Of a stretch of 64,000 nucleotides of DNA, positions 49,101 to 57,400 are shown piece after piece (within the stretch, counting starts at the first letter, position 1; each line of letters begins with the position of its first letter). The stretch is from the NCBI GenBank assembly GCA_027886175.1, contig JAJNNQ010000009.1:25161501-25225500 (forward strand). Direction: 5' to 3'. This DNA comes from Phylloscopus collybita (lineage: Eukaryota > Chordata > Aves > Passeriformes > Phylloscopidae). The position numbers and the translations under genes were made by a program. The notes under the pieces are model-generated. The model made no database searches, was not told the origin of the DNA, and saw nothing but the letters and a program-made list of their open reading frames with translations.

Positions 49101-49673
49101 CTGACATTCAGCAGCATGAACAGAACAACTCAGCAGTCATTCTCAGCAAGTAAAATAGTCCTCAGTGTCACTTGATAGAAATTGTTCTACATGATCCATT
49201 TTAAGTTAGAAGTAAAAGTCCAGAAAATGGGGTCAACAAAAATGTCAGATTATTAAGGAATGCCAATAGGTACCTGACGTTGTTAAAAGTATTGCTATTA
49301 GAATATGGGTTATAAACGTGAAAAATCATTCCATTTTCCCCACAAAAAGTACAGGATGGATAGATGTATGTTCTATTCCAGGAAAAATTCAGCTGTGCAC
49401 CGACATCCAAAAACTCTGAGCAGATGCCAGTTTTCAAATAGGAATGCAGAAGCTGGTTTTTGGTACTTTGTAATTAAATAGGGCCTGAAGTGTCAAGTGT
49501 TGAGGCATATTTTCTCTCTATTTAGTAACAGCAGACGTCGTCATGACAGTGAAGAAGGGGATAGCCACAGAAGGCACAAACACAAGAAGTCCAAAAGAAG
49601 CAAAGAAGGAAAAGAAGCCAGTGGTGAACCTGCTCCTGAACAGGAAAACACTGAAGCTGCCCCTGTGGAATAG
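12758..49673 (+). CDS. FIP1L1: FIP1L1, pre-mRNA 3'-end-processing factor FIP1 (complete, 17 coding exons)
   Basis: FIP1L1 is the CPSF subunit that binds poly(A) polymerase and U-rich RNA near the AAUAAA signal in the nucleus. Exons: 12758-12839, 13531-13570, 15262-15319, 17924-18027, 20269-20330, 20524-20631, 21685-21815, 22091-22159, 24348-24457, 30871-30964, 31944-32097, 37302-37328, 37861-37915, 38951-39006, 44077-44296, 48662-48799, 49526-49673. They total 1656 nt, 551 aa plus TAG, and all phases agree. Domains in order: acidic N-terminus with EEEEWLYG (20-27) and an Asp/Ser tract (66-79); Fip1 motif (about 152-185, [18 protein letters not shown]); proline-rich segment (301-365); Arg/Asp repeat (411-447); Arg/Lys/Glu-rich RNA-binding tail. 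The mammalian protein is usually about 594 aa; most of the shortfall is one missing cassette exon, a relic of which lies at 26514-26624. In people a deletion fuses this gene to PDGFRA. Identity is very confident; the exact transcript is inferred. Confidence 0.96.
13531..13570 (+). CDS. FIP1L1: FIP1L1 exon 2
   Basis: A 40-nt exon after acceptor ttatggtag, encoding [13 protein letters not shown]; it aligns with mammalian DENEVERPEEEN. Donor TCTAG|gtgagt, phase 2. Confidence 0.92.
15262..15319 (+). CDS. FIP1L1: FIP1L1 exon 3
   Basis: A 58-nt exon encoding [20 protein letters not shown]; the AENGV block is conserved in mammals. The donor ACG|gtagtt is weak (T at +4, T at +5 and +6 off consensus). 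Confidence 0.9.
17100..17425 (+). mobile_element. ancient CR1 LINE fragment (reverse-transcriptase 3' region), sense
   Basis: Plus-strand text such as tgctgtttaatgtatttact, ttctgatgatacaaagttaa, caggatagtaagatcaagga and taccactaagaagggacatg follows the known order of an old amniote CR1 (the region around the A(D/E)DT-type RT motif and downstream). No intact frame remains. Identified from recall of the consensus; ends are approximate. Confidence 0.6.
17924..18027 (+). CDS. FIP1L1: FIP1L1 exon 4
   Basis: Encodes [19 protein letters not shown] followed by [15 protein letters not shown], nearly identical to the mammalian acidic segment. This acidic region belongs to the part of Fip1 known to contact poly(A) polymerase. 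Donor TTTAG|gtaagt, phase 2. Confidence 0.95.
20269..20330 (+). CDS. FIP1L1: FIP1L1 exon 5
   Basis: Encodes [20 protein letters not shown], then S and a split Gly. Acceptor ttcttgaag, donor TCTG|gtaaga, phase 1. The next intron is short (193 nt). Confidence 0.95.
20524..20631 (+). CDS. FIP1L1: FIP1L1 exon 6
   Basis: A 108-nt symmetric (1-1) exon encoding [20 protein letters not shown] and then [15 protein letters not shown], conserved across vertebrates. Skipping it would keep the frame. Confidence 0.96.
21685..21815 (+). CDS. FIP1L1: FIP1L1 exon 7 (Fip1 motif)
   Basis: Encodes [20 protein letters not shown], then [18 protein letters not shown] and TTNKIT. This is the Fip1 motif, the family's most conserved block, which in the complex contacts the CPSF30 zinc-finger region. 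Donor ACG|gtaaat, phase 0. Confidence 0.97.
22091..22159 (+). CDS. FIP1L1: FIP1L1 exon 8
   Basis: A 69-nt symmetric (0-0) exon encoding [20 protein letters not shown] and LFK. It aligns with mammalian AEDCTMEV and EIQDGRFNLFK. Skipping would keep the frame. Confidence 0.95.
24348..24457 (+). CDS. FIP1L1: FIP1L1 exon 9
   Basis: Encodes [20 protein letters not shown] and [16 protein letters not shown], ending ACAG|gtcagt in phase 2. In mammals a 36-residue cassette exon can follow here; in this window the relic at 26514-26624 takes that place. Confidence 0.93.
25822..25851. repeat. two tandem 15-bp units, TGACGTATCACTTTG
   Basis: Two exact adjacent copies (25822-25836 and 25837-25851), with degenerate relatives just before (cactttgtgac, 25803-25813) and after. 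Each unit has a CRE/AP-1-like TGACGTAT. Confidence 0.85.
26514..26624 (+). pseudogene. FIP1L1: decayed FIP1L1 cassette exon with two in-frame stops
   Basis: Inside intron 9, a 111-nt segment bounded by accag| and TTAAG|gtaaag has phase 2-2, exactly what is needed to sit between exons 9 and 10. In that frame it reads [20 protein letters not shown], then IRNW, stop (TAG 26587-26589), EQYRRDQS, stop (TAG 26614-26616), EL and a split Arg. Mammalian FIP1L1 has here NSTSSQSQTSTASRKANSS, VGKWQDRYGRAESPDLR. The first stop is one C-to-T change from the Gln after Trp; the second falls at the conserved Pro. It is one codon longer than the mammalian exon. Inclusion would truncate the protein, so it is either a dead exon or a regulated poison exon. 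Confidence 0.85.
30871..30964 (+). CDS. FIP1L1: FIP1L1 exon 10
   Basis: Encodes [20 protein letters not shown] and [12 protein letters not shown] after acceptor tgttgcag. Joined to exon 9 it gives [15 protein letters not shown], as in mammalian forms without the cassette. The donor ACAG|gtttta is weak at positions +3 to +6. Confidence 0.95.
31944..32097 (+). CDS. FIP1L1: FIP1L1 exon 11 (proline-rich)
   Basis: Encodes [20 protein letters not shown], then [20 protein letters not shown] and [11 protein letters not shown]. This is the start of the proline-rich domain, residues about 287-337. Donor CCAG|gtaaat, phase 1. Confidence 0.96.
37302..37328 (+). CDS. FIP1L1: FIP1L1 exon 12, 27-nt microexon
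   Basis: A 27-nt symmetric (1-1) microexon between ctttttag and |gtaaat, encoding the split Gly then IPITVPPP. It inserts nine residues into the proline-rich domain. The same nine residues are present in mammalian FIP1L1 as I recall it. Its size and symmetry make it a likely alternative exon. Confidence 0.88.
37861..37915 (+). CDS. FIP1L1: FIP1L1 exon 13
   Basis: Encodes [17 protein letters not shown] and a split Ser codon, matching mammalian [17 protein letters not shown]. Acceptor tattgttacag, donor GACAG|gtgatt. Confidence 0.94.
38951..39006 (+). CDS. FIP1L1: FIP1L1 exon 14
   Basis: Encodes [19 protein letters not shown]; mammals have [19 protein letters not shown]. Acceptor ttttccacag, donor AGTG|gtaagt, phase 1. 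Confidence 0.95.
39636..40400 (-). mobile_element. CR1 LINE, 5'-truncated, minus orientation
   Basis: The plus strand reads as the reverse complement of a CR1 3' region. Successive hallmarks are gagctggaaggaatc, cctggccttgaacacttc, ttctctgggcaacctgtg, gcagtactccaggtgg, cacctccctcaacctgctgg, atgcagccaggatac and gggattgcccccacacagat. The right end (5' end of the LINE) is truncated as usual for CR1. Boundaries are approximate. Any open frame in it, such as 39706-40089, is repeat sequence. Confidence 0.88.
43600..43620. repeat. perfect 10-bp-arm palindrome
   Basis: CATTGTATTT and AAATACAATG flank a single T. Function unknown; probably chance in AT-rich intron. Confidence 0.7.
44077..44296 (+). 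CDS. FIP1L1: FIP1L1 exon 15 (Arg/Asp repeat)
   Basis: Encodes [40 protein letters not shown], then a run of RD dipeptides (about residues 424-438) and [10 protein letters not shown]. The RD/RE stretch is the RNA-binding and interaction region of metazoan Fip1. The DNA repeat is an imperfect CGNGAY hexamer, so RD copy number may vary. Donor AACAG|gtcagt. Confidence 0.95.
46105..46150. repeat. short tandem repeat, unit TTTAGTTTTTATTTAT
   Basis: About three copies of a 16-bp T-rich unit in a row, the last one partial. Confidence 0.8.
46275..46410. repeat. A/C-rich low-complexity tract
   Basis: A 130-bp strand-asymmetric stretch made of A runs, AAAC and AAAAC units and a run of about 12 C. One strand is almost free of T. 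Confidence 0.9.
46950..47120 (+). mobile_element. CR1 LINE 3' fragment, plus orientation
   Basis: Sense CR1 3' sequence: agaggctggcgagtctccat, ccatggagatatcc, tctggacatggtactgg, agaccctgctttatctgggg and gccttccaacctcaatcttt occur in the consensus order. It ends near the CR1 3' terminus. No coding frame remains. Confidence 0.85.
48662..48799 (+). CDS. FIP1L1: FIP1L1 exon 16
   Basis: Encodes [46 protein letters not shown]; conserved with mammals. The donor CGAAG|gtttga departs from consensus at +3 to +5. Confidence 0.95.
49526..49673 (+). CDS. FIP1L1: FIP1L1 exon 17 (terminal coding exon)
   Basis: Encodes [49 protein letters not shown] and stop TAG. The Lys/Arg-rich segment is nuclear-localisation-like. 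The C-terminus closely matches the mammalian GSEPAPEQESTEATPAE ending. Confidence 0.96.
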
Positions 49674-49820
49674 GCTTGTGTGATTTTTGCCTACTTGCAT
49701 ATATATTAGTGCCAGAAATAGATTACTATAAATCTTGTTATTTTTCTGGGAATTATAATAATTTGCTCTTAATCTTGTTCTGTTAGTTTGAAATCAAAGG
49801 TTACTTTGGTTTTTTTTGAA

Positions 49821-49826
49821 AATAAA
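49821..49826 (+). terminator. FIP1L1: FIP1L1 proximal polyadenylation signal AATAAA
   Basis: AATAAA lies 148 bases after the FIP1L1 stop, followed by a T/G-rich stretch (gactgactttgtctttta, from about 49856). This gives a short 3' UTR. It is the first canonical signal downstream of the coding region. Confidence 0.8.
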
Positions 49827-50021
49827 AGAACGAATTTTTCATGTTAAGATTCTCGGACTGACTTTGTCTTTTAAGAAACAGTAGAAAACATCTTACAGCC
49901 AGAGGCTTATGCTCTTACAATATAAGTAGGGCTTAAATTCTTTGTATTAAATTGTCTCCTTTTTTCATAAGCCAATGGGAAGGTCATTCTTTTACTGACT
50001 TCAGAAACAGTGTGCATTCAT

Positions 50022-50027
50022 TTTATT
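50022..50027 (-). terminator. LNX1: candidate LNX1 polyadenylation signal AATAAA
   Basis: On the minus strand, AATAAA (TTTATT on plus) is the first canonical signal I see after the LNX1 stop, giving a 3' UTR of about 1.25 kb. An ATTAAA variant at 50651-50656 is an alternative. It lies only about 200 bp from the FIP1L1 signal on the other strand. Confidence 0.45.
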
Positions 50028-50957
50028 ATATACCCAACATCTGGAACAGTGTGGGTTTAGCATAGCTTTAGGAGTCATATTTGGAAAGGTCATCCTTTAC
50101 TACAGGGACACACAGGAACTGCAGGCTCTTCAAAAGCCTTGTAATAACGTGAAGCAAAAAAACCCCAAAAACTAGAGAAAGTGGGAAAGGTGCCGATTGT
50201 TCTTAGTTGAATGGAATACTGAACATGGTGATGATACACTTAGTAATTATGTCTGGTTTGTGTGGGTGCATAAGGATGAATTAAGCTGGATAATCATCCC
50301 TGCTGCTTTTCAGTGGCTTAAAAGAGAGTTCATTTTGGTCTTTGTTCTAGGGAAACAGCTGCCCTTTACATGATAAAGATTAACAAACATATCCTCTTCC
50401 CACTGCAAGCTTGTGAGATAAAAACAAGACTGTGGAACATGAGTAATTTGCAGAGAAAGACAAAGGACTATTTTATGAGACATATAAGACCATCATCACT
50501 TTCAGATTTACTTTGTGCAGAACCAGTATCAAGTGTGATTGATAAGGCAGTTCCACAAAAATTTTACTGCTAATCAAAAGACTTACTTGATGATGTTAGC
50601 AGGGTGCAGTGTACTTCCTTAAAAGTAATATTCTATATAAAAATCCCAGATTTAATAGTATTAATCAGAACAAACCAGGGAAACGAGGTAATTTGGTTTT
50701 GGATGAAAATAATGTCTGTACAAGTACACAGTTACAATTATTTTTAATTATTTTAGAAATTTCATTCACAGTTTTACAGACTAACAAACAGTACTTGAAA
50801 GTCTTGAAAATACCAGCTTCATGCTGACCATGAAAAGGTACACATACTCAAAGTGCTATTAATGTGTTGGATAAAAACCTTCACCTGATAATTGCAACTA
50901 GAAAAATTGCAAGAAATATTTCCATAAGTTATTCAAGGTTTTCTTTTTGTAAATCAA

Positions 50958-50963
50958 AATAAA
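50958..50963 (+). terminator. FIP1L1: possible distal FIP1L1 polyadenylation signal
   Basis: A plus-strand AATAAA followed by gtgggtgagcag. Its use would extend FIP1L1 transcripts into the antisense of the LNX1 3' UTR. This is inferred only from the motif. Confidence 0.25.
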
Positions 50964-51297
50964 GTGGGTGAGCAGAAGCTATTGCTCCTTAGATTTCATT
51001 ATTATTATAATGCATTAAATAGATATATAGATATGTATAAAAAAAACAACAAAAACCCTTAAGAACACAGGGAAGGAAGGACTTAAGTCTGTAGCTTGGA
51101 TCACTCAGAAGTGATTTTCTGACAGGTGTCACTGCTTTACCTAAACTTGACTTTTCTTGACATGCAGGTTGAAATTTCACAAACCTTTTCTTTATAAATA
51201 CATACTCAACCCCCCAAAAAAGCAAAGACTGATGTTCCTTTTTTTACACTTTTTCCCCATGTTAAGATATGTGTCATACTCTCTGTGAAGACTTGTT

Positions 51298-51433
51298 TTA
51301 TAAAAATGTGCCGGGCCAGGACACAATTGTGAGAGTAATTTTTCCTTTTAGTTCTTTGAGCATCCTTGCCAAGCAGGCATGCATCATTCCTGATGTGTTC
51401 CTGCCGTTGACAGCAAGGAGGATGTCACCACAT
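51298..51433 (-). CDS. LNX1: LNX1 terminal coding exon, PDZ4 C-terminal part
   Basis: Acceptor gtttgttttttcag. It encodes [40 protein letters not shown] and GTFL, then stop TAA (51300-51298). The plus-strand frame at 51269-51463 is its shadow. Confidence 0.96.
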
Positions 51434-54400
51434 CTGAAAAAACAAACACAAGACAACTATTAAACAAGGTGACTTTTTATCTTAAATGTTTTCAAATGCC
51501 AAAGCACATCCTTAAGATGGGGGAAGGGGTAGAAATGAGAACTATGGTTCCTTCTCTGGCTAACTACTGTTCATGAATATGGGAATAAAGCTGGTGAAAA
51601 TATTTCACTTGTTTGGGTTTCTTACAAATTTATAACTAATTAGACACATTTGAAAAAAAAAAAAAACATAACATAGTTCTTCTGATATTCATTCTGATGA
51701 ATCATCATCACAGAATCCTAGAAGGGCATTGATTGAAGGGACTTCAAAGATAATCCAGTTCCAACCCCCTTGCTCTGGGCAGGGACATCTTCTACTAGAC
51801 GAGATTGCTCAAAGCCCCAGCCAGCCTGTCCTTGAATAAGGAGGAGGCATCCACAACTTCCCTGGGCAACCTGTTCCAGTGCCTCACCACCCTCACATTA
51901 AATAATTTCTTTTTAATATCTGGTCTAAACACACTGTCTTTTCAGTTTAAAGCCATTGTCTCTTGTTCTAGCGCTACATACCCTTGTAAAATGTCCCTTT
52001 CCAGCTTCCTTGTAGGCCCTCTTTAGATACTAGAAAGATCTGTGTTCTGAACAACTGTACCTTTTAAGCCTTGTTAACTGATATAAGTTTGTGCCATGAC
52101 TGTGCATTTACTCTCTTCGAGTGTGTTGGTGTTTGCAGGGAAGGCATTTTTTGGGGTGTTTAGAGCTGAGTATGTGGGAAACCTCTGTGCTGGCATGCTT
52201 TGTACCACCCCAGAGATCAAATTGACTCTTTTAACTTACATACTAGTGGATTGCTAGACATCTAAAACATTCTGCTGTGAAGGCAGATTGGTTAAACTTC
52301 AGGGTACTTATGTCCTGTTTCCAGATCTCCCAGAATTAGTTCTGTATCAGGGAGTCCTTCCCCCATCCTTGCCACTGCCTTAATGAGAACATGTTTCTTA
52401 AAAAACCCCACAAATTAATTGGAAGGAAAACTTACTTAAATGCTACTTTTTTTAGATAGTAATCATTACCTAATTCTGCCATCATTATATGCTGGTGTTC
52501 CCCCAACAATGGATTTGATAAAGAATGGTTTGTTCCCAGTATGTTCTTCATAACCTCCTACGATGCTGAAGCCAAGACTTCCAGATGTATTTCTTCGTAA
52601 TACAATTTCTTTGCAGCTGTACAAATACCTGAAATAAACCAGTTTAATGAAATGTCTTATAGTTGACTTTAGATTCTGATAAACCATTAATAATCTGCTT
52701 TTCATGTACCCATTAAGTGTTTTTTTTAAGAGTTAAATAGGGCCATATTTCCACTGCATTAAGCATCTACTACACTTCTCTATTTCTGTAGTACTGCTTT
52801 CCTGGTATAACCAGATAACCAGTTATCCCAAAAGTAAAAATAGTAGATGGTCTTGGGCTTAAGTATTAAATAAGGGGTTTTTTTAATAGGGTAGAAAACT
52901 ATGATCTAGTTGGTGTGATGGAGAAAAGCACATAAGCCTGGATTTAATGTTAGTAAATCAGCAATTCAAAAAAATGTATTTCTTTTACCTTGTACAGCCC
53001 AATGACTTCTTTATCTTCCAGATATGAGCCTGTACGTGATTAATTATGGCAAAGTGCTCAGGCACTTACTACTGTGGTGCATGTCAAAGTGATATAATTT
53101 TAAGGCCAATGGAATGAACTACAAAAATGACAGATGGACACAGAGACAGGTATTGGTGGAATTAGGGATCCTGAGCTTTTCTTGAGCAACCTGATAAGTC
53201 ACAGCATGGAAGATGAGAGGAACTTATCCATGTGAGTCAGTGCCTTGGAGTACTGAGTCTGCTCTCAAGAAGATAGCTTGTCCTTACTGTAATGTTTAAC
53301 ACAGGATTTTGTAGTAAGAGAACTGAAATCTGTTTCTCTATTTGTCTTTTGAATGTATTTTATGATATTGTATGTTATGCCTATAAAAGCTTAGGTTTTG
53401 AAACTAGGAATAGGGCAAAACAATAGTGTTATTAGACTTTTAAATGTTGCCTAATGCTCTGAGTACATTAATATCTGTTTGCTTTTTTCTAAACCAAATT
53501 AATTCTATTTGTTAGATAGTGAGTGATAGAAATTTCTGTCCATAGTACTTAACCAACTTACCATTAGTGGTGTCCCCAGGAATGATTGAAATTACTGAAT
53601 AACTAAAATACATATTTGCTACTCCAAATCTTAAAATATAGGCTGACCTAGAGCAGGCAACTGTTACAAACTCTATTCAAAGCCTTTTTAGGTTTCTAAA
53701 AAGCACCTGACACTTCTATAGGAGGATAAATAGCCTCTATCTTAAAGACTGATATGCCTAATGTTTTTAAAATTGTGTTTTAAATAGTGCATTTGCTGTC
53801 TTTCACAGCACTAATACTAGATTAGTCCCCCAGGGCCTACAAATATTCACCTGCTGCCGGGATGGTAGGTATGTAATATTTGCACAAGGATTCACTGGTT
53901 GCTAATGTAAGAAGCAGGTGACATTTGCTTCTTCCTCAGCAGCCAGGCATTATTACTTTACCATCTGTGGACTTCTTCAACATGCAAAATCACTTAAACC
54001 CTCTATGTTTAATGGTATTTATCAAGGTCATGACCAAGCAGTGCCAGGATTCAGCCATTAGTGCTATAATTCAGTGTTGATTTTGGGGCAGAGGTTTTCT
54101 GCTGCCCAGTGCTACACTCACTGCCTTAAGGAGTGACATTCCTGACATTGAAAGGTCATCAGTTAAATCCTAATGCCATAGAAAAGTAGTAGGCAAGCAG
54201 GTAAAGACATGAGGATAAAAGGCAGTGATGTCAAACATGCCTTATCTGCATTCTATACATCCAGTCTATAAGGTTATTAGTTGCATCATCTCCATCAGTC
54301 TAGAAAGCATAAATACATATAAGCTGTCGAAGTGTATGATAAATTTACATAAAATAGACACAGCATAATAGCATTAGGATTGTTCTCTCTGCCAGAGCAA

Positions 54401-57400
54401 AGCAAACATGGAAACCAAGGAACAGCAGAGAGCAACCACTTTGTTGTGACTCCAAGCCCCTGCCTTTTGCCTCACCAAAGGGACTGGGTGTAACCTGTTG
54501 TGACAAGAAGGCAGTGGAGGCATGGAAGTCAGGAGAAGAGGTGCTGGCATGATGGTCAGTTTGGGAAAATCCCTTTTCTCCCCTTTTCACAAAGTGTTTA
54601 CAAGCTTGTCTTCTTTGGTTCCCAATACCCAAATTGGTAATTAAAGTTTTCAGTTCTGAAAGCCAAGTCTGTTTTGGCCACAGCAATAATGAGTGAGGGA
54701 TTTCCCTATTTTTTGACAATGAATTTACTCGCTCTTCCCCTATTCAGTTGCCCTGCTGTGATGGTGTTGGTGCAGGCAGGGCCAAGCTCTCACGACAGCC
54801 ATAGCTAGAGGCTGACTTAAAAGAATAGGAGTGTCTAGGATGTGTTTGTGCCTTTAACTCGACGTTTTCTTACCTCCATCCTATGGGATAGAGGTATGGA
54901 TAGAGCATGGCAGTGCATCATCCATCAGCTGTTTGTCAGCACTGTCACAACTGTGAAAAGGATGCTGGCAGGCAAAGCTGAGCTGTATGTAATGCAGATA
55001 CTGCTTGCTCCAAACAGTTCAGTGCCTAAGCAGAGATGCCTACTCTGCCTAAGCAAAGAGCAGCCCAAAGGGAGTTCATTCTTTTAGGGCTGGTTAATCA
55101 TAAAGACAAGCTACAAAGTACCACAGAGAAAAAATAAGATCATACGAAGATGCTTAGTGTGTTTGAGTAGCTTGTATTTCTGTGATAATGAAAGCCCTAG
55201 TCTGAGTGTTTTGACCCAGTCAAACTACCATAACCCACTGAATTGCAACCAGTCTAAGGAGAACCATCTCCTTGGAAGAGAGCAACTCACACTCTTCTGC
55301 CTTTATTGCTAAATACTCCAGAAGATGAGGATGAAGAATAATTTATGTGTGAACCTGCCTCAGATACGAGATTTGGGGATATACAGTGTCTACCACAGAG
55401 TCCTATCCTAAGCAATACTACAACTAAGCTTCAGTTACTGATGCATGAGGAATTTAATGCCTGTTTTCAAGTAGTTAAATGTACAATTCTCTATTGATTT
55501 TTATGAAGCACAAGTAGCCTTATGCTCTAGACATGAATACCAGCCCGGCTGCAGGAGGATTTCAGCAATGATAGCTACGAAAAGGATAACTCTGTCCTCC
55601 CTCCCCATTACAGTACACCAATGGCAGCTGAGTAAGAAATATTTGAGGATTGCTTCCACCAGCGCCCTACAGCCTGGACTGAGTTCCTTTGGAGGTGTTT
55701 CTGTCCTAATTTCATGTTGAACATCTTGTTCTACCCCAGGTTTGCAGAATGACTTTGGCCACCTTATCTCTTTCTCATCTCACTTCACAGATGAAGAAAA
55801 GTGCTTGTGTGAAGTACTAATGTTTGTAAATGTTATGACAGGATGATCTAAAAAGTATTCTAAGTACTATCTGAGGGAAGGAAATGTGAGAAGAGCAAAG
55901 AAAGGAGAGCAGGAAAACATGCAAGGGTAGAAGCAGCATCACAGAGCTGGGGAAATGCTTTTTGCCAGCTGTTCCCCGTTATTTCCTTTGTGCATGCTTG
56001 ACAACAACATGTCCCTCTACCAATAAAGGAGTTCTGTCTTCCTAAACAACAAACAATTAAATTAGCTACCCTGAAATAAGTCTTCAGGCGAGAATGCTTA
56101 AGGTCCTGCATCACTGTTTCCTCCCGCCGCCCAGCCCGCAGCCCCTCTGTTTGCGTGCAGGCCAAGTTTTGACAGATGTCAGATGCACATGTGCACGTAT
56201 TTTATAACCACCACATATTGGATCGTACTACAGAGAGAACAGAGGAGCTGTTTATGTATTAGCAAGCCATACAAAAGCGAGAAAACCCATTTTTAAGATC
56301 TCACAAGAAAAGGACAAAACTTAACAAAGGTTAAATTAGCAAGATGGTTTTTCCAAGTCTTTGAGCTTTGGTGCAAGGGATCAGATAACTTGTCTGATGC
56401 TGCTGCTACCAACTTGATCCAGAAAAATTATATAATAGCCTAACTCTCAATATTTGTGTCTCTCATCTGTGTCCATCTCTGTAATATGCATGCTGTCCCT
56501 GGGAAGGGAAGAGATCTGTTCTAGTATGGAAAATCAGGCACCTACAGTAAGCTACTTCAAATCATGTTGGTGTTATTAATGTTAGCCTGTTTTCTTCTTT
56601 GTTGGTCATGGACAGAAGTCTGTAGACATGCTCTAGTATTTAGTTCAATGCAGCACATTTTATGATACCATTCACAGGATTTTCCTCAAAATTACATGGA
56701 TTTGGAACAAGAAGGAAAGACTCTGTTGTCCCCTAAGTTTCCTGAGCCTGAACATTCCACTCTAAGTTGTGAGGTCAAGCTGCCTCTAAACACCCCATCT
56801 TCCTTGCAATGAAACAATGCACACACTGCACTGCCAGGGTTTGTCTTGAGCCACATCTTTCCCTCCCCAAAAGAATTAAAATAATCTACTATCCAGCCTC
56901 CTCTTTTTTAAACCATGCCTGTTCCTGGCCTCCCACTTTTACTGCCTTTTCTAGTTGTTCAGTTTGTCTTACATAGATGTGCCCTTTCCTGCCCATCTTC
57001 CCAAGTACTTTGCATGATCCTGCATAATCATGATTTTGACATTTCTACTTTTCCATTGGTACCAAACATTCTTAGACTCACATATCTTGGAGAAGTCCTT
57101 CTAGTAAACGGTTTAATTAAAGTAGGTGATTCTTCAACATTTTGCACCATAACTGCACTTCAGGCACTTTTTCCAAGATGGACCTGTCAGACATCTATTT
57201 AGACAGAGTATAATTTTCTCTAACAGCCTGGAAAATGTCACGAGACTGCTGACAGTATCTTGGGATCTAGTGAGATGTGATCCTTGCCAAAAGCAAACTG
57301 AAAGTCAGAGAAAGGTTAAATGCTCAACCTGGAGCACAATGAGTTAACATGATACACATCCTCATGAGCGAATGTGCTGAAGGACTTTCAGACATCTGAT

